This document shows, in pieces, positions 18,130 to 27,060 of a DNA stretch of 64,000 bases. The position numbers and the translations under genes are program-made. The stretch is from G047528285 sp047528285 (GTDB lineage Bacteria; Pseudomonadota; Gammaproteobacteria; Enterobacterales; Enterobacteriaceae). Location of the stretch: assembly GCA_047528285.1 (NCBI GenBank), contig CP180022.1, positions 1,178,001-1,242,000 of the forward strand, given 5' to 3'. Numbering within the stretch: the first letter of the stretch is position 1; every line of letters begins with the position of its first letter. Below the pieces are notes generated by a model. The model was not told the origin of the DNA and did not search any database. It saw only the letters and a program-made list of their open reading frames with translations.

Positions 18130-20820
18130 ATGACAGATGTAACCGTAAAATTGCTCGCCGCAGAACTACAGACTTCGGTCAATCGCCTAATACAGCAATT
18201 TGCTGATGCGGGTATTGATAAAATCGCAGTCGATTCTGTGACCAGGCAGGAAAAAGAAATCTTACTGGCGCACTTGAACCGCAATCGTGTCTCAGCGCTT
18301 AATAAATTAACTTTGCAGCGCAAAACGCGCAGCACTTTGAATATTCCAAGTATCGGCGGTAAAAGTAAATCAGTGAAAATTGAAGTAAGAAAAAAACGTA
18401 CTTATGTGCAACGTGATTCACTGGCGTTAGATCACCCTCAATCGGAAGTACAGCAGGCTAGATATGAAACGGAAGAATTGCATTTGCAGCAGGATCAGCG
18501 TCAAGTTGGCAAAAAAATAAAACGCACGGTTAAAGATATAGCTAAGTGTTATGTTTCTGAAAAAGTGAAGCATACGGTAGTGAAAACTGATAAGTTGACT
18601 GAGAAGCAGATCAATACAATGACCAAGTCACTTCAGGCAGATAAAAAAGCGCGCCGTGAAGTCGAAGAAGCAGCGTTGAGACGTAAAGCGGAAGAAGAAA
18701 TGCGTCGTAAGGTTGAAGAAAAAGCTCTCCAGATTGCTGAAGAAGCGCGACGTATGGCTGAAGAGTGTGGCAGTACTTGGGATAACGTGCTTGAGCCAAT
18801 AGAAGAAGATACTACCGATTATCACGTCACAACCTTTCATCATGCCCAAGAAGCTGAAGATGAGAATGATCGTAAAGTGGAAGGGGATCGTCGTAGCAAC
18901 CGTCCTCGGGGTGGAAAATCAACCAAACAAAAGAAGAATAGTCGTCTATCTGAATCCAAGGCTGCTCGAGAAGAAGCACGAGTCGTGAGTCGTAGTGGCA
19001 AAAGCAAACGTAAAACAAGCATGCTAATGCAGAGTTTTAATAAACCAGCACATGCAGTAAACCGTGACGTGGTTATCAGTGAAACCATCACTGTGGCTGA
19101 GCTAGCCAACAAAATGGCGGTTAAAGGATCACAAGTAATTAAAGCAATGATGAATTTGGGTGCTATGGTTACTATCAATCAGGTAATCGATCAGGAAAAT
19201 GCGCAATTGGTAGCAAAAGAAATGGGTCATAAGGTGATTTTGCGCCGTGAAAACGAGCTAGAAAAGTCGGTAATGTCCGATCGTGATACCGGCAGTTCTA
19301 CCAGCGCTGAATCGCGTGCACCGGTGGTGACTATCATGGGGCACGTTGATCACGGTAAAACTTCTTTGCTGGATTATATTCGTTCTACGAAGGTAGCAGC
19401 AGGAGAAGCGGGAGGTATTACCCAGCATATTGGAGCCTATCATGTAGAAACAGATAATGGCATGATAACTTTTCTCGATACCCCAGGGCATGCAGCTTTT
19501 GCTGCAATGAGGGCTCGTGGTGCACAGGCAACGGATATTGTAGTTTTGGTGGTGGCTGCCGATGATGGCGTGATGCCGCAGACTATTGAGGCGATTCAGC
19601 ATGCCAAAATGGCTAAAGTACCCCTGGTAGTTGCGGTTAACAAGATCGATAAACCGGGAGCTGATTTGAATCGGGTAAAAAAGGATTTGACTCAATACGA
19701 TGTTATTTCGGAAGATTGGGGTGGAAAAATCCAGTTTGTGAATGTTTCCGCTAAATCCGGCGAAGGCATTGATGAATTGCTGGAGGCCATTCTTTTGGAG
19801 GCGGAAGTTCTGGAGCTGAAGGCGATTCATAATGGTATGGCTAGCGGTGTGGTTATCGAATCTTGTTTGGATAAAGGCCGTGGCCCGGTTGCTACTGTGC
19901 TTGTGCGTGAAGGCACACTGAATCGTGGCGACATTATTCTGTGCGGGTTTGAATATGGTCGTTTGCGTGCCATGCGTGACGAAGTGGGTCGCGATATTGC
20001 CTCTGCCGGTCCGTCAATTCCAGTTGAAATCTTCGGTCTATCGGGAGTCCCAGTTGCAGGAGATGAAGCAACGGTGGTGCGTGACGAGAAAAAAGCACGT
20101 GAGGTGGCATTGTATCGTCAAGGTAAGTTTCGTGAAATCAAATTAGCTTGCCAGCAGAAGGCTAAATTAGAAAATATGTTCGCGAATATGAGCGAATGTG
20201 AAATGTCGGAATTAAATATTTTGCTAAAATCAGACGTTCAGGGTTCAGCTGAAGCCATCAGAGCTGCGCTAGAAAATCTGTCTACTGATGAGGTAAAGGT
20301 TAGAATTGTTGGTTCCGGTGTTGGTGGAATTACCGAGACTGATGCAACCTTGGCGACGGCTTCTAACGCCATTCTGTTAGGTTTCAACGTGCGTGCTGAT
20401 GCATCTGCACGCCGGGTCATTGAAGCGGAAAATTTGGATTTGCGTTATTACTCGGTCATCTACGATCTAATTGATGAAGTTAAACAAGCAATGAACGGAA
20501 TGTTATCGCCAGAATACAAACAGGAAATCATCGGTCTAGCGGAAGTACGCAATGTATTCTGTTCACCAAAATTTGGTGCTATTGCTGGTTGTATGGTAAC
20601 GGAAGGGGTTGTTAAGCGTCACAACAAGATTCGTATTCTACGTAATAACGTGGTGATTTATGAAGGGGAACTGGAGTCACTTAGACGTTTTAAAGATGAC
20701 GTTAACGAAGTTCGTAACGGCATGGAATGCGGAATAGGTGTGAAGAATTATAACGATGTTCGCTCAGACGATGTAATTGAAGTGTTTGAAACTATAGAGA
20801 TTCAACGCGTTATTGCCTGA
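18130..20820 (+). CDS. infB: translation initiation factor IF-2
   Basis: GTPase that places initiator tRNA on the 30S subunit. 896 residues (E. coli 890), so the long N-terminal region is retained. N1 domain MTDVTVKLLAAELQTSVNRL, a charged Lys/Glu/Arg-rich linker (about 90-300), the IF2N domain, and the G domain: GHVDHGKT at residues 404-411, DTPGHAAF and NKID. Then domains II, III and IV, ending IQRVIA. Starts at ATG 18130 with AGGAAAGGA upstream. Part of the nusA-infB-rbfA operon. Full length is notable in a genome that has lost rimP, yhbY and one initiator tRNA copy. Confidence 0.99.
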   Translation: MTDVTVKLLAAELQTSVNRLIQQFADAGIDKIAVDSVTRQEKEILLAHLNRNRVSALNKLTLQRKTRSTLNIPSIGGKSKSVKIEVRKKRTYVQRDSLALDHPQSEVQQARYETEELHLQQDQRQVGKKIKRTVKDIAKCYVSEKVKHTVVKTDKLTEKQINTMTKSLQADKKARREVEEAALRRKAEEEMRRKVEEKALQIAEEARRMAEECGSTWDNVLEPIEEDTTDYHVTTFHHAQEAEDENDRKVEGDRRSNRPRGGKSTKQKKNSRLSESKAAREEARVVSRSGKSKRKTSMLMQSFNKPAHAVNRDVVISETITVAELANKMAVKGSQVIKAMMNLGAMVTINQVIDQENAQLVAKEMGHKVILRRENELEKSVMSDRDTGSSTSAESRAPVVTIMGHVDHGKTSLLDYIRSTKVAAGEAGGITQHIGAYHVETDNGMITFLDTPGHAAFAAMRARGAQATDIVVLVVAADDGVMPQTIEAIQHAKMAKVPLVVAVNKIDKPGADLNRVKKDLTQYDVISEDWGGKIQFVNVSAKSGEGIDELLEAILLEAEVLELKAIHNGMASGVVIESCLDKGRGPVATVLVREGTLNRGDIILCGFEYGRLRAMRDEVGRDIASAGPSIPVEIFGLSGVPVAGDEATVVRDEKKAREVALYRQGKFREIKLACQQKAKLENMFANMSECEMSELNILLKSDVQGSAEAIRAALENLSTDEVKVRIVGSGVGGITETDATLATASNAILLGFNVRADASARRVIEAENLDLRYYSVIYDLIDEVKQAMNGMLSPEYKQEIIGLAEVRNVFCSPKFGAIAGCMVTEGVVKRHNKIRILRNNVVIYEGELESLRRFKDDVNEVRNGMECGIGVKNYNDVRSDDVIEVFETIEIQRVIA

Positions 20821-20887
20821 CAATATGTTATAAATATAGCTTTATACAGAAGGTGAACACCCTCTCCTTTTAGTCGGAGAATTCAAA

Positions 20888-21262
20888 ATGGCAAAAGAAT
20901 TTAATCGAACTCAGCGCATTGCTAAGGAGATGCAAAAAGAAATTGCTATCATCCTTCAGCGCGAAATTAAAGATCCTCGCGTTGGCATGATGACGGTATC
21001 AGGTGTTGAAATATCTCGTGATTTAGCTTATGCTAAAGTTTTTGTGACTTTTTTGAATGATAATTTTCTTGAACAGGGAACTACTTGTATACGGGTATTG
21101 CAGGCGGCAACTGGTTTAATTCGCAGCCTTCTTGGAAAAGCCATGCGTCTTCGTGTGGTGCCGAAATTAAACTTCGTTTACGATAATTCTTTGGCGGAAG
21201 GAATTCGTATATCTAATTTGGTTAGCCAAAGTTGTACAAGCAGACTGCTTGTGTCTCACTGA
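20888..21262 (+). CDS. rbfA: 30S ribosome-binding factor A
   Basis: Cold-shock 30S maturation factor with a KH-type fold that binds near helix 1 of 16S rRNA. 124 residues versus 133 in E. coli. Colinear with E. coli from MAKEFNRTQRIAKEMQKEIA through SLLGKAMRLRVVPKLNFVYDNSLAEGIRISNLV (about residue 112). After that the sequence diverges (SQSCTSRLLVSH replaces SVVKHDEERRVNPDD), which looks like a late frameshift that replaced the dispensable tail. Strong TCGGAGA ribosome site. truB, which follows in E. coli, is missing. Confidence 0.95.
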   Translation: MAKEFNRTQRIAKEMQKEIAIILQREIKDPRVGMMTVSGVEISRDLAYAKVFVTFLNDNFLEQGTTCIRVLQAATGLIRSLLGKAMRLRVVPKLNFVYDNSLAEGIRISNLVSQSCTSRLLVSH

Positions 21263-21974
21263 ATCAGTGAAGATAAGGGATATTCAGATTTGATATTAAT
21301 ATCAACCTTCGGTTGAATTAATTTCTAAGGGGGTTTTTATTAAAATTGTTTTCTGCATAAATAATTAAACGGTAGTTTCGTGTTCATAAGGGGTGGTATA
21401 GATGTGTGGTTGGGATTTGCTAGTATATACTGAGATACTCCCTAGTTTGCCTAGACGAGGAAATAAGTTTTTTAAGAATCTTGTTTGAATTCTCGTTGTA
21501 ATAAAATTAATATAGAAGCGGTGTTGTTTTCGGTGCCGAAAAAGTAGATATTGATTTTATTTATCAAGGCGGCTATATTTACGTTATTTTGATAATTCCT
21601 ACTAGCCCTTTGTGTGCCGCTGTTTAAGTTTCTAGGTGCTAGAAACTACTTACTTATCCTTATCAGGCCTATTTATATAGAGGATTTTTTAGTAATCTAC
21701 GGTATAAGTAGTTATGCAATTGTAGTTTAATTTATGTATTACTGCTCTGATTAGTATCAGAAATGATGATGTTTTTTCGGAAGTAATCCTTCATTATTTG
21801 TGTTAAAGTCAATAGCGGAAGTATTTAACTGAGCAGATATTTTTCTTGCAATCTTTAAGATTTGATAGTGTTCGGTACGGGGTACTGATAGTTAAATGTC
21901 AACACTCATGAAAATTTGTTAGCTGAATTAGAGATTGGCGCCAATCCAATTTACAATCATTTTGGAGTATTTTA
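21263..21974. other. truB-sized gap between rbfA and rpsO
   Basis: About 710 bases without an intact gene in the slot occupied by truB (tRNA pseudouridine-55 synthase) in enterobacteria. Two weak echoes (LPRRGN near 21445, resembling the TruB start SRPRRRGR; and a C-K-F-Y-L-L pattern near 21610) are too short to claim. truB is best described as lost. The 3' end must hold the rpsO promoter and leader. Confidence 0.45.
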
Positions 21975-22244
21975 ATGTCTCTAAGTGTTGAAGCGAAAGC
22001 GAAAATTCTTTCTGATTTCGGCCGTGATATCAGAGATAGCGGTTTTACTGAAGTTCAAGTTGCTCTTTTAACCGCTCAGATCAAGAATCTACAAGGACAT
22101 TTTGCGGAACATAAAAAAGATCATCATAGTCGACGCGGTCTTCTACGTATGGTTTCCCAACGTCGTAAGCTACTTAACTACCTGAAGGATAAAGATGTGA
22201 CGCGTTATACTGTTCTTATCGAACGCCTAAGTTTGCGTCGTTGA
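21975..22244 (+). CDS. rpsO: 30S ribosomal protein S15
   Basis: Primary-binding small-subunit protein on the central domain of 16S rRNA. 89 residues, as in E. coli. LSVEAKAKILSDFGRD, then ALLTAQIKNLQGHFAEHKKDHHSRRGLLRMVSQRRKLLNYL with the 16S-contact His/Arg residues, ending LIERLSLRR. A TTGGAGT ribosome site lies eight bases before ATG 21975. In E. coli, S15 represses its own translation through a leader pseudoknot; I did not resolve one here. pnp follows after a hairpin, as in E. coli. Confidence 0.98.
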   Translation: MSLSVEAKAKILSDFGRDIRDSGFTEVQVALLTAQIKNLQGHFAEHKKDHHSRRGLLRMVSQRRKLLNYLKDKDVTRYTVLIERLSLRR

Positions 22245-22261
22245 AGTCAGGGACGAGACCG

Positions 22262-22280
22262 CATGCTTTTAGGAAGCATG
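22262..22280 (+). promoter_or_regulatory. hairpin in the rpsO-pnp intergenic region
   Basis: CATGCTT-TTAGG-AAGCATG, a perfect 7-bp stem 18 bases after rpsO, without a following T run. In E. coli this interval holds the rpsO attenuator and the RNase III site through which PNPase autoregulates; this stem could be a remnant or a processing hairpin. Confidence 0.45.
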
Positions 22281-22804
22281 TTACTGTATATAGCTTATTT
22301 ATTTTTAATGTAATGGAACCACTGGGAACTATTGTTAGCTAGATTGGTTTTTTAGAAATAGATTCAGATATGCTTGAATATTTTTATTTTTTAAATAACA
22401 TAAAAATGCAGATTGTTATTTTACTTGGTTGTCACGATTCAACTATGTTGTGATTTTGAAATAATCAGGATTTGATATAACTATCATGGATACAAAATTA
22501 TAAACAATACAATCATTAAAGAATAAGAGAAAATAATTGCTTATTTGAGTAATAAGCTGTTGCTGTATAAGCATAACAATTGGTTCATGTGGTTTAATCC
22601 TATATGATTTATTCGGTGTTGAAGGTTACTTTCTTTAAGTTTTCTAGATTCTTATCGCTTAAGTTAGGGGTTATTCAGAAAGTAAGTGTGTTGTTAACTG
22701 GTAAGTACTAGTTAGTACTGCCTAGATATCTATACATTTAGATGTTAGTCAACGAAGCAGGTTGTAAGTGCGCGCCCGCACACCCTTTGAAAAAGGAAAT
22801 TATT
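22281..22804. other. pnp leader region
   Basis: About 520 bases between the rpsO hairpin and the pnp start, roughly twice the E. coli spacing. No gene. The last 63 bases are open in frame with pnp back to an ATG at 22742, but pnp itself starts at the TTG at 22805. Confidence 0.6.
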
Positions 22805-24931
22805 TTGCTTAATTCGATTGTTCGCGAGTTTGAATACGGTCAGCATACTGTAACGCTAGAAACCGGTATGATGGCCCGTCAGGCGACGGCCGCAGTCATG
22901 GTAAAGATGGATGATACGGCGGTATTTGTAGCCGTTGTGGGTGCTAAACAAGCAAAACAGGGTCAGAGTTTTTTCCCTCTGACTGTTAACTATCAGGAGC
23001 GGACTTACGCCGCCGGGCGGTTTCCTGGTGGATTTTTTCGCCGTGAAGGTCGTCCGAGTGAAAGTGAAATACTGGTTTCGCGTCTTATAGATCGTCCTAT
23101 TCGTCCATTATTTCCAAAAGGGTTTTTGAATGAAGTTCAGGTTATTGCAACTGTGGTATCGTTTAATCCTCAGATTAGCGCGGATATCGTGGGAATGATT
23201 GGTGCCTCTGCAGCACTCAGTCTGTCTGGTATTCCGTTCAGTGGCCCTATCGGTGCTGCGCGCGTTGGGTATATTAATGATCAGTATGTGTTGAATCCAA
23301 CCCAAGCTGAACTGGCAGTAAGTCGGTTAGATCTGATCGTTTCTGGTACAAAGAACGAGGTGCTTATGGTGGAATCCGAAGCGCAGTTGTTAACCGAAGA
23401 TCAAATGCTTGGCGCTGTGATGTATGGTCATGAACAGCAGAAAATAGTGATTGAAAACATTAATCATTTAGTAACTGAAGTTGGTAAGCCTAAGTGGGGA
23501 TGGGAGCCAGCTGAAATTAATGTCGATCTGCAGGCGCGAATCGCTGCGTTGTCAGAATCTCGGATAGGCGATGCCTATCGTATTGCCGAAAAACCAAAGC
23601 GTCATGCTGAGATTGATAGTATAAAAGCTGAGGTAATAGAAGTCCTGATAGGAGAGGACGAAACCTTGAATGAAACTGATCTCAAGGAGATTTTGGGAAC
23701 AGTAGAAAAAAATGTAGTTCGAAGCTGTTTACTACGCGGTGAACCTCGTATTGATGGCCGTAAAAAGGATATGATTCGTAGTTTGGACCTTCGTGTTGGC
23801 ATACTTCCACGGACCCACGGCTCTGCACTTTTTACTCGCGGTGAAACCCAGGCGTTAGTTACCGCCACCCTTGGTACAGAGCGTGATGCGCAGAATCTTG
23901 ATGATTTAATGGGTGAACGGACAGAACGTTTTCTCTTTCATTATAATTTCCCTCCTTACTGTGTCGGAGAAATTGGTATGGGCGGATCACCGAAGCGACG
24001 TGAAATCGGCCATGGCCGGCTGGCAAAACGTGCTGTTATGGCGGTTATGCCAACTGCACATGAATTCCCATATACTGTTCGGGTTGTATCAGAAATCACT
24101 GAATCGAATGGTTCCTCCTCGATGGCATCTGTATGTGGCGCTTCTCTGGCGCTAATGGACGCCGGAGTACCTATCAAGGCGGCTGTTGCCGGTATTGCTA
24201 TGGGTCTGGTGAAAGAAGGAGACAATTTCGTAGTGTTATCCGATATTTTAGGGGATGAAGATTATCTTGGCGATATGGATTTTAAAGTTGCCGGTAGTCG
24301 TGAAGGTATTACAGCACTTCAGATGGATATTAAAATTGAAGGAATTACTCTCGAAATTATGCAGGTTGCGCTAAATCAAGCTAGAGGCGCACGGTTGAAT
24401 ATTCTTGGTGTAATGGAAAAAGCAATTAATTCTCCACGTAGCGATATTTCTGAATTCGCACCTCGTATTCATATAATTAAAATTAATCCAGATAAAATTA
24501 AGGACGTAATTGGAAAGGGAGGCTCAGTTATCCGTGCATTGACCGAGGAAACTGGAACGATGATCGAAATTGAAGATGATGGCACTGTGAAAGTGGTGGC
24601 TAGCGATATCAAAAAAGCTCGGAATGCTATTTCCCGTATTGAAGAAATTACGGCGGAAATAGAAGTGGGGCGCATTTACCTTGGGAAGGTGATTCGTATT
24701 GTGGAATTTGGCGCTTTTGTTGGTATCGGTATCGGTAAAGAAGGCTTGGTGCATATCTCTCAAATTTCAGATAAGCGGGTAGATAAAGTTAGTGATTATT
24801 TGGAGATTGGTCAGAAAGTGTTTGTTAAGGTACTTGAAATAGACCGTCAAAATCGTGTTCGCCTAAGTATTAAGGAAAGCAGTAAGGAGAAAGCAGTAGT
24901 AGGGAGAGAGAATTCGGAAATTTTAAAATAG
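22805..24931 (+). CDS. pnp: polyribonucleotide nucleotidyltransferase (PNPase)
   Basis: Trimeric 3'-5' phosphorolytic exoribonuclease, a degradosome component. 708 residues (E. coli 711). First RNase PH domain (QHTVTLETGMMARQATAAV), helical linker, second RNase PH domain with the catalytic FLFHYNFPPY, GSPKRREIGHGRLAKRA and SDILGDEDYLGDMDFKVAG region, KH domain (KINPDKIKDVIGKGGSVIR) and S1 domain (GAFVGIG..EGLVHISQI). Start chosen at TTG 22805 (LLNSIVREFEYG), with AAGGA upstream; E. coli pnp also uses TTG. An ATG at 22742 would add 21 unrelated residues. nlpI and deaD, which follow in E. coli, are absent. Confidence 0.98.
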   Translation: MLNSIVREFEYGQHTVTLETGMMARQATAAVMVKMDDTAVFVAVVGAKQAKQGQSFFPLTVNYQERTYAAGRFPGGFFRREGRPSESEILVSRLIDRPIRPLFPKGFLNEVQVIATVVSFNPQISADIVGMIGASAALSLSGIPFSGPIGAARVGYINDQYVLNPTQAELAVSRLDLIVSGTKNEVLMVESEAQLLTEDQMLGAVMYGHEQQKIVIENINHLVTEVGKPKWGWEPAEINVDLQARIAALSESRIGDAYRIAEKPKRHAEIDSIKAEVIEVLIGEDETLNETDLKEILGTVEKNVVRSCLLRGEPRIDGRKKDMIRSLDLRVGILPRTHGSALFTRGETQALVTATLGTERDAQNLDDLMGERTERFLFHYNFPPYCVGEIGMGGSPKRREIGHGRLAKRAVMAVMPTAHEFPYTVRVVSEITESNGSSSMASVCGASLALMDAGVPIKAAVAGIAMGLVKEGDNFVVLSDILGDEDYLGDMDFKVAGSREGITALQMDIKIEGITLEIMQVALNQARGARLNILGVMEKAINSPRSDISEFAPRIHIIKINPDKIKDVIGKGGSVIRALTEETGTMIEIEDDGTVKVVASDIKKARNAISRIEEITAEIEVGRIYLGKVIRIVEFGAFVGIGIGKEGLVHISQISDKRVDKVSDYLEIGQKVFVKVLEIDRQNRVRLSIKESSKEKAVVGRENSEILK

Positions 24932-26058
24932 CTCCACTTTTACTGCAAGCTTTTTTGCAATAAAATGTTTAAAGGTATATTAAGTAATTAGGCATCATTT
25001 ATAATAGCTGTAAATGAATTACGTAGGATTTAGTTGAGTGGTAGTTTGAATGTTATTCATTTTTTTAAAAATCACCACAAAATTATATTTTATATTACAT
25101 ATTCGTAATATAAGCTATGTTTGATTATTTCTTCTGAAGAATAAATAACATTATTTAGTGAAGAAATGTACATACACCACAAAAAAGATTGATATTGACA
25201 ATCAAGTCAAAATAGATTTTTTAGTAAAAACATGAGTATTAATCATAAAAAAGATGAATTTCCAATTAAGATTGGAAGAAAGTTTACTCATCGGAGTAAT
25301 AATAACTTACAAATTTTAATTTTTATGCATTCAAAATAATTAAACATATTTTTATTTTGTGATATTTTATTTTTCCTGAAATAATACCACCAGGGTATTT
25401 TCGTTTCTTGTTAGAAGAATAGAGATTCTTTACAAGGTTGTATTGTAGATAAAAGTTGTCATTTTATTAATTTAAAAATTCATATTTAAATAAAATATTC
25501 ATTTATTCAAAACTCCTGTGTACTAATAAATACGATTTTTGGATAAAATAAATTAAGTGTTTTTATGTAAATGCATATCATGTTTAATATAATGATTACG
25601 AAATTTTAAGTGAAATCAGTGGTAAACGATAAGAACAGCAGATTACTTTCCATGTGTAATTAAGAAAACGTTAGATGGCTTAAGAGGTAAGAAGGTTAAT
25701 TTCTGTGTCTGGATCAAATTTTACTGCTAAACCTAGAAAATGGTTTATTAGATCTCATATGTTGTGAAACCAATCAAAGATTGATGGTTAAAATCGCATA
25801 TAAATCTTTGTAGAATAAAGAGGGAGAAACAGTATTTTGTACAAAAATGGCATTTTTTCTTAAATCTTTCATCGCTAAAATCAAGTTTTTTGGAGATCAC
25901 AGGAATAATATCTGGCAAAAAAATAATTTTTTCACCAGGGTATGAAATTAAAAAAAATAAAACACTTCTTCAGCTAGTTTTTAATTAGCCATAGTATTTC
26001 TATGGCGATTGGTTTGTTGAATTCTTTTTCAGTACTTTTGATATTGCAGTGAGTCTCG
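24932..26058. other. 1.1 kb gap between pnp and the AI-2E-family gene
   Basis: AT-rich, no credible reading frame. nlpI and deaD, expected after pnp, are not recognisable. The flanking genes converge here and are not neighbours in E. coli, so a deletion or rearrangement junction is likely within this gap. Confidence 0.5.
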
Positions 26059-27060
26059 TTAAATAATCTTTTGTGCTCGTAATTCGGTTTTTAGGTAGGC
26101 GTAATAAATTGGCGCAGCTATTAACCCTTCCAGGCCAAATGCTGCCTCGAAAATAAGCATCGCAAGCAGAAGCTCCCAGGATTTAGCATTAATTCTATTT
26201 CCGATAATTTCAGCATTAAGAAAATATTCTAGTTTATGAATTAATATGAGATACAGCACCATTATGCCTCCCACGTTTAATGAAATAGAGAGCGCCATGA
26301 TAAAAATCATGAAATTGGAAATAAGATTACCGATGATTGGTAAAAGGCCAAAAATAAAAGTCAAAATAATTAGATGTTTACCTAGAGGTAAATACACACC
26401 GAACAACGGAAAAAATATGAGTAACATCAAGGATGTTAGTAGAGTATTGACTAGGGATACTTTTATTTGGGCAAAGACGATATTGCGGAAGGCCTGAGAG
26501 AGAAAATTAAGACGTTCTAGTAACTGTTGCGTAAAATAGGTGTTGCAGATAATCGGCTGCTTAAGCGAAATAATTGCGCCGATGATAAGGCCGATAAAAA
26601 TAGTAATCAGCCCGTGAAAAAAAGACCGGCCAATATTACGAATATTAATTAAATTAGATTGCATTAGAGCAAAGAGCTGATGTTTCAGTTCTTCTGCGCT
26701 TTTAGGAAGAAAAGAGGGGAAATAATCAGGAATTCCGTTCTTTACACCGGAAAAAATACGGTTGGTTTCAGCGAAAATGTCGAAATTACGTTGAATGTCT
26801 GATGTTAAAAAACTTACTAGGCTTACGATACCTAATGTTGTAGTGATTACTACAAATGCGGCAATCAGCATCACTACTACCCAGCGGGCGCTTCCGTTAC
26901 CGACTAAGCGTTCAAAGCATGGTGTTAGCGAAATGATTAACTCATATGCTAGAAACCCTGCGGTGAAGCAAGGGAACAAATGCAGCGGGATGATCGAGAT
27001 GATAAAAAAAAACATTAATAGATAAGAGGCCCCCTTTATCTGCGTCTCATGTACGCTCAT
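26059..27060 (-). CDS. AI-2E family (PerM/YdiK/YhhT-type) membrane protein
   Basis: 333-residue polytopic membrane protein, slightly shorter than family members in E. coli (about 350). Several long Ile/Phe/Leu-rich helices: about residues 12-45, 62-85, 147-168, 208-230 and 233-270. The C-terminal block (ELLLAMLIFEAAFGLEGLIA) has the glycine-rich helix typical of the family's last segments. Charged extramembrane loop about 88-145. Starts at ATG 27060 with a purine-rich AAAGGAAAAAG upstream. The family exports small molecules or ions; the substrate here is unknown. I cannot choose between family subgroups, so no symbol is given. It is one of few transporters in the window. Confidence 0.75.
   Translation of the reverse strand: MSVHETQIKGASYLLMFFFIISIIPLHLFPCFTAGFLAYELIISLTPCFERLVGNGSARWVVVMLIAAFVVITTTLGIVSLVSFLTSDIQRNFDIFAETNRIFSGVKNGIPDYFPSFLPKSAEELKHQLFALMQSNLINIRNIGRSFFHGLITIFIGLIIGAIISLKQPIICNTYFTQQLLERLNFLSQAFRNIVFAQIKVSLVNTLLTSLMLLIFFPLFGVYLPLGKHLIILTFIFGLLPIIGNLISNFMIFIMALSISLNVGGIMVLYLILIHKLEYFLNAEIIGNRINAKSWELLLAMLIFEAAFGLEGLIAAPIYYAYLKTELRAQKII

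Noticed and set aside
19258..19830. 190-codon minus-strand frame inside infB
   Set aside because: Antisense shadow of the highly conserved IF-2 G domain.
22742..22804. Upstream ATG extending PNPase by 21 residues
   Set aside because: PNPase homology begins exactly at the TTG at 22805, which has its own AAGGA and is the start type used in E. coli.
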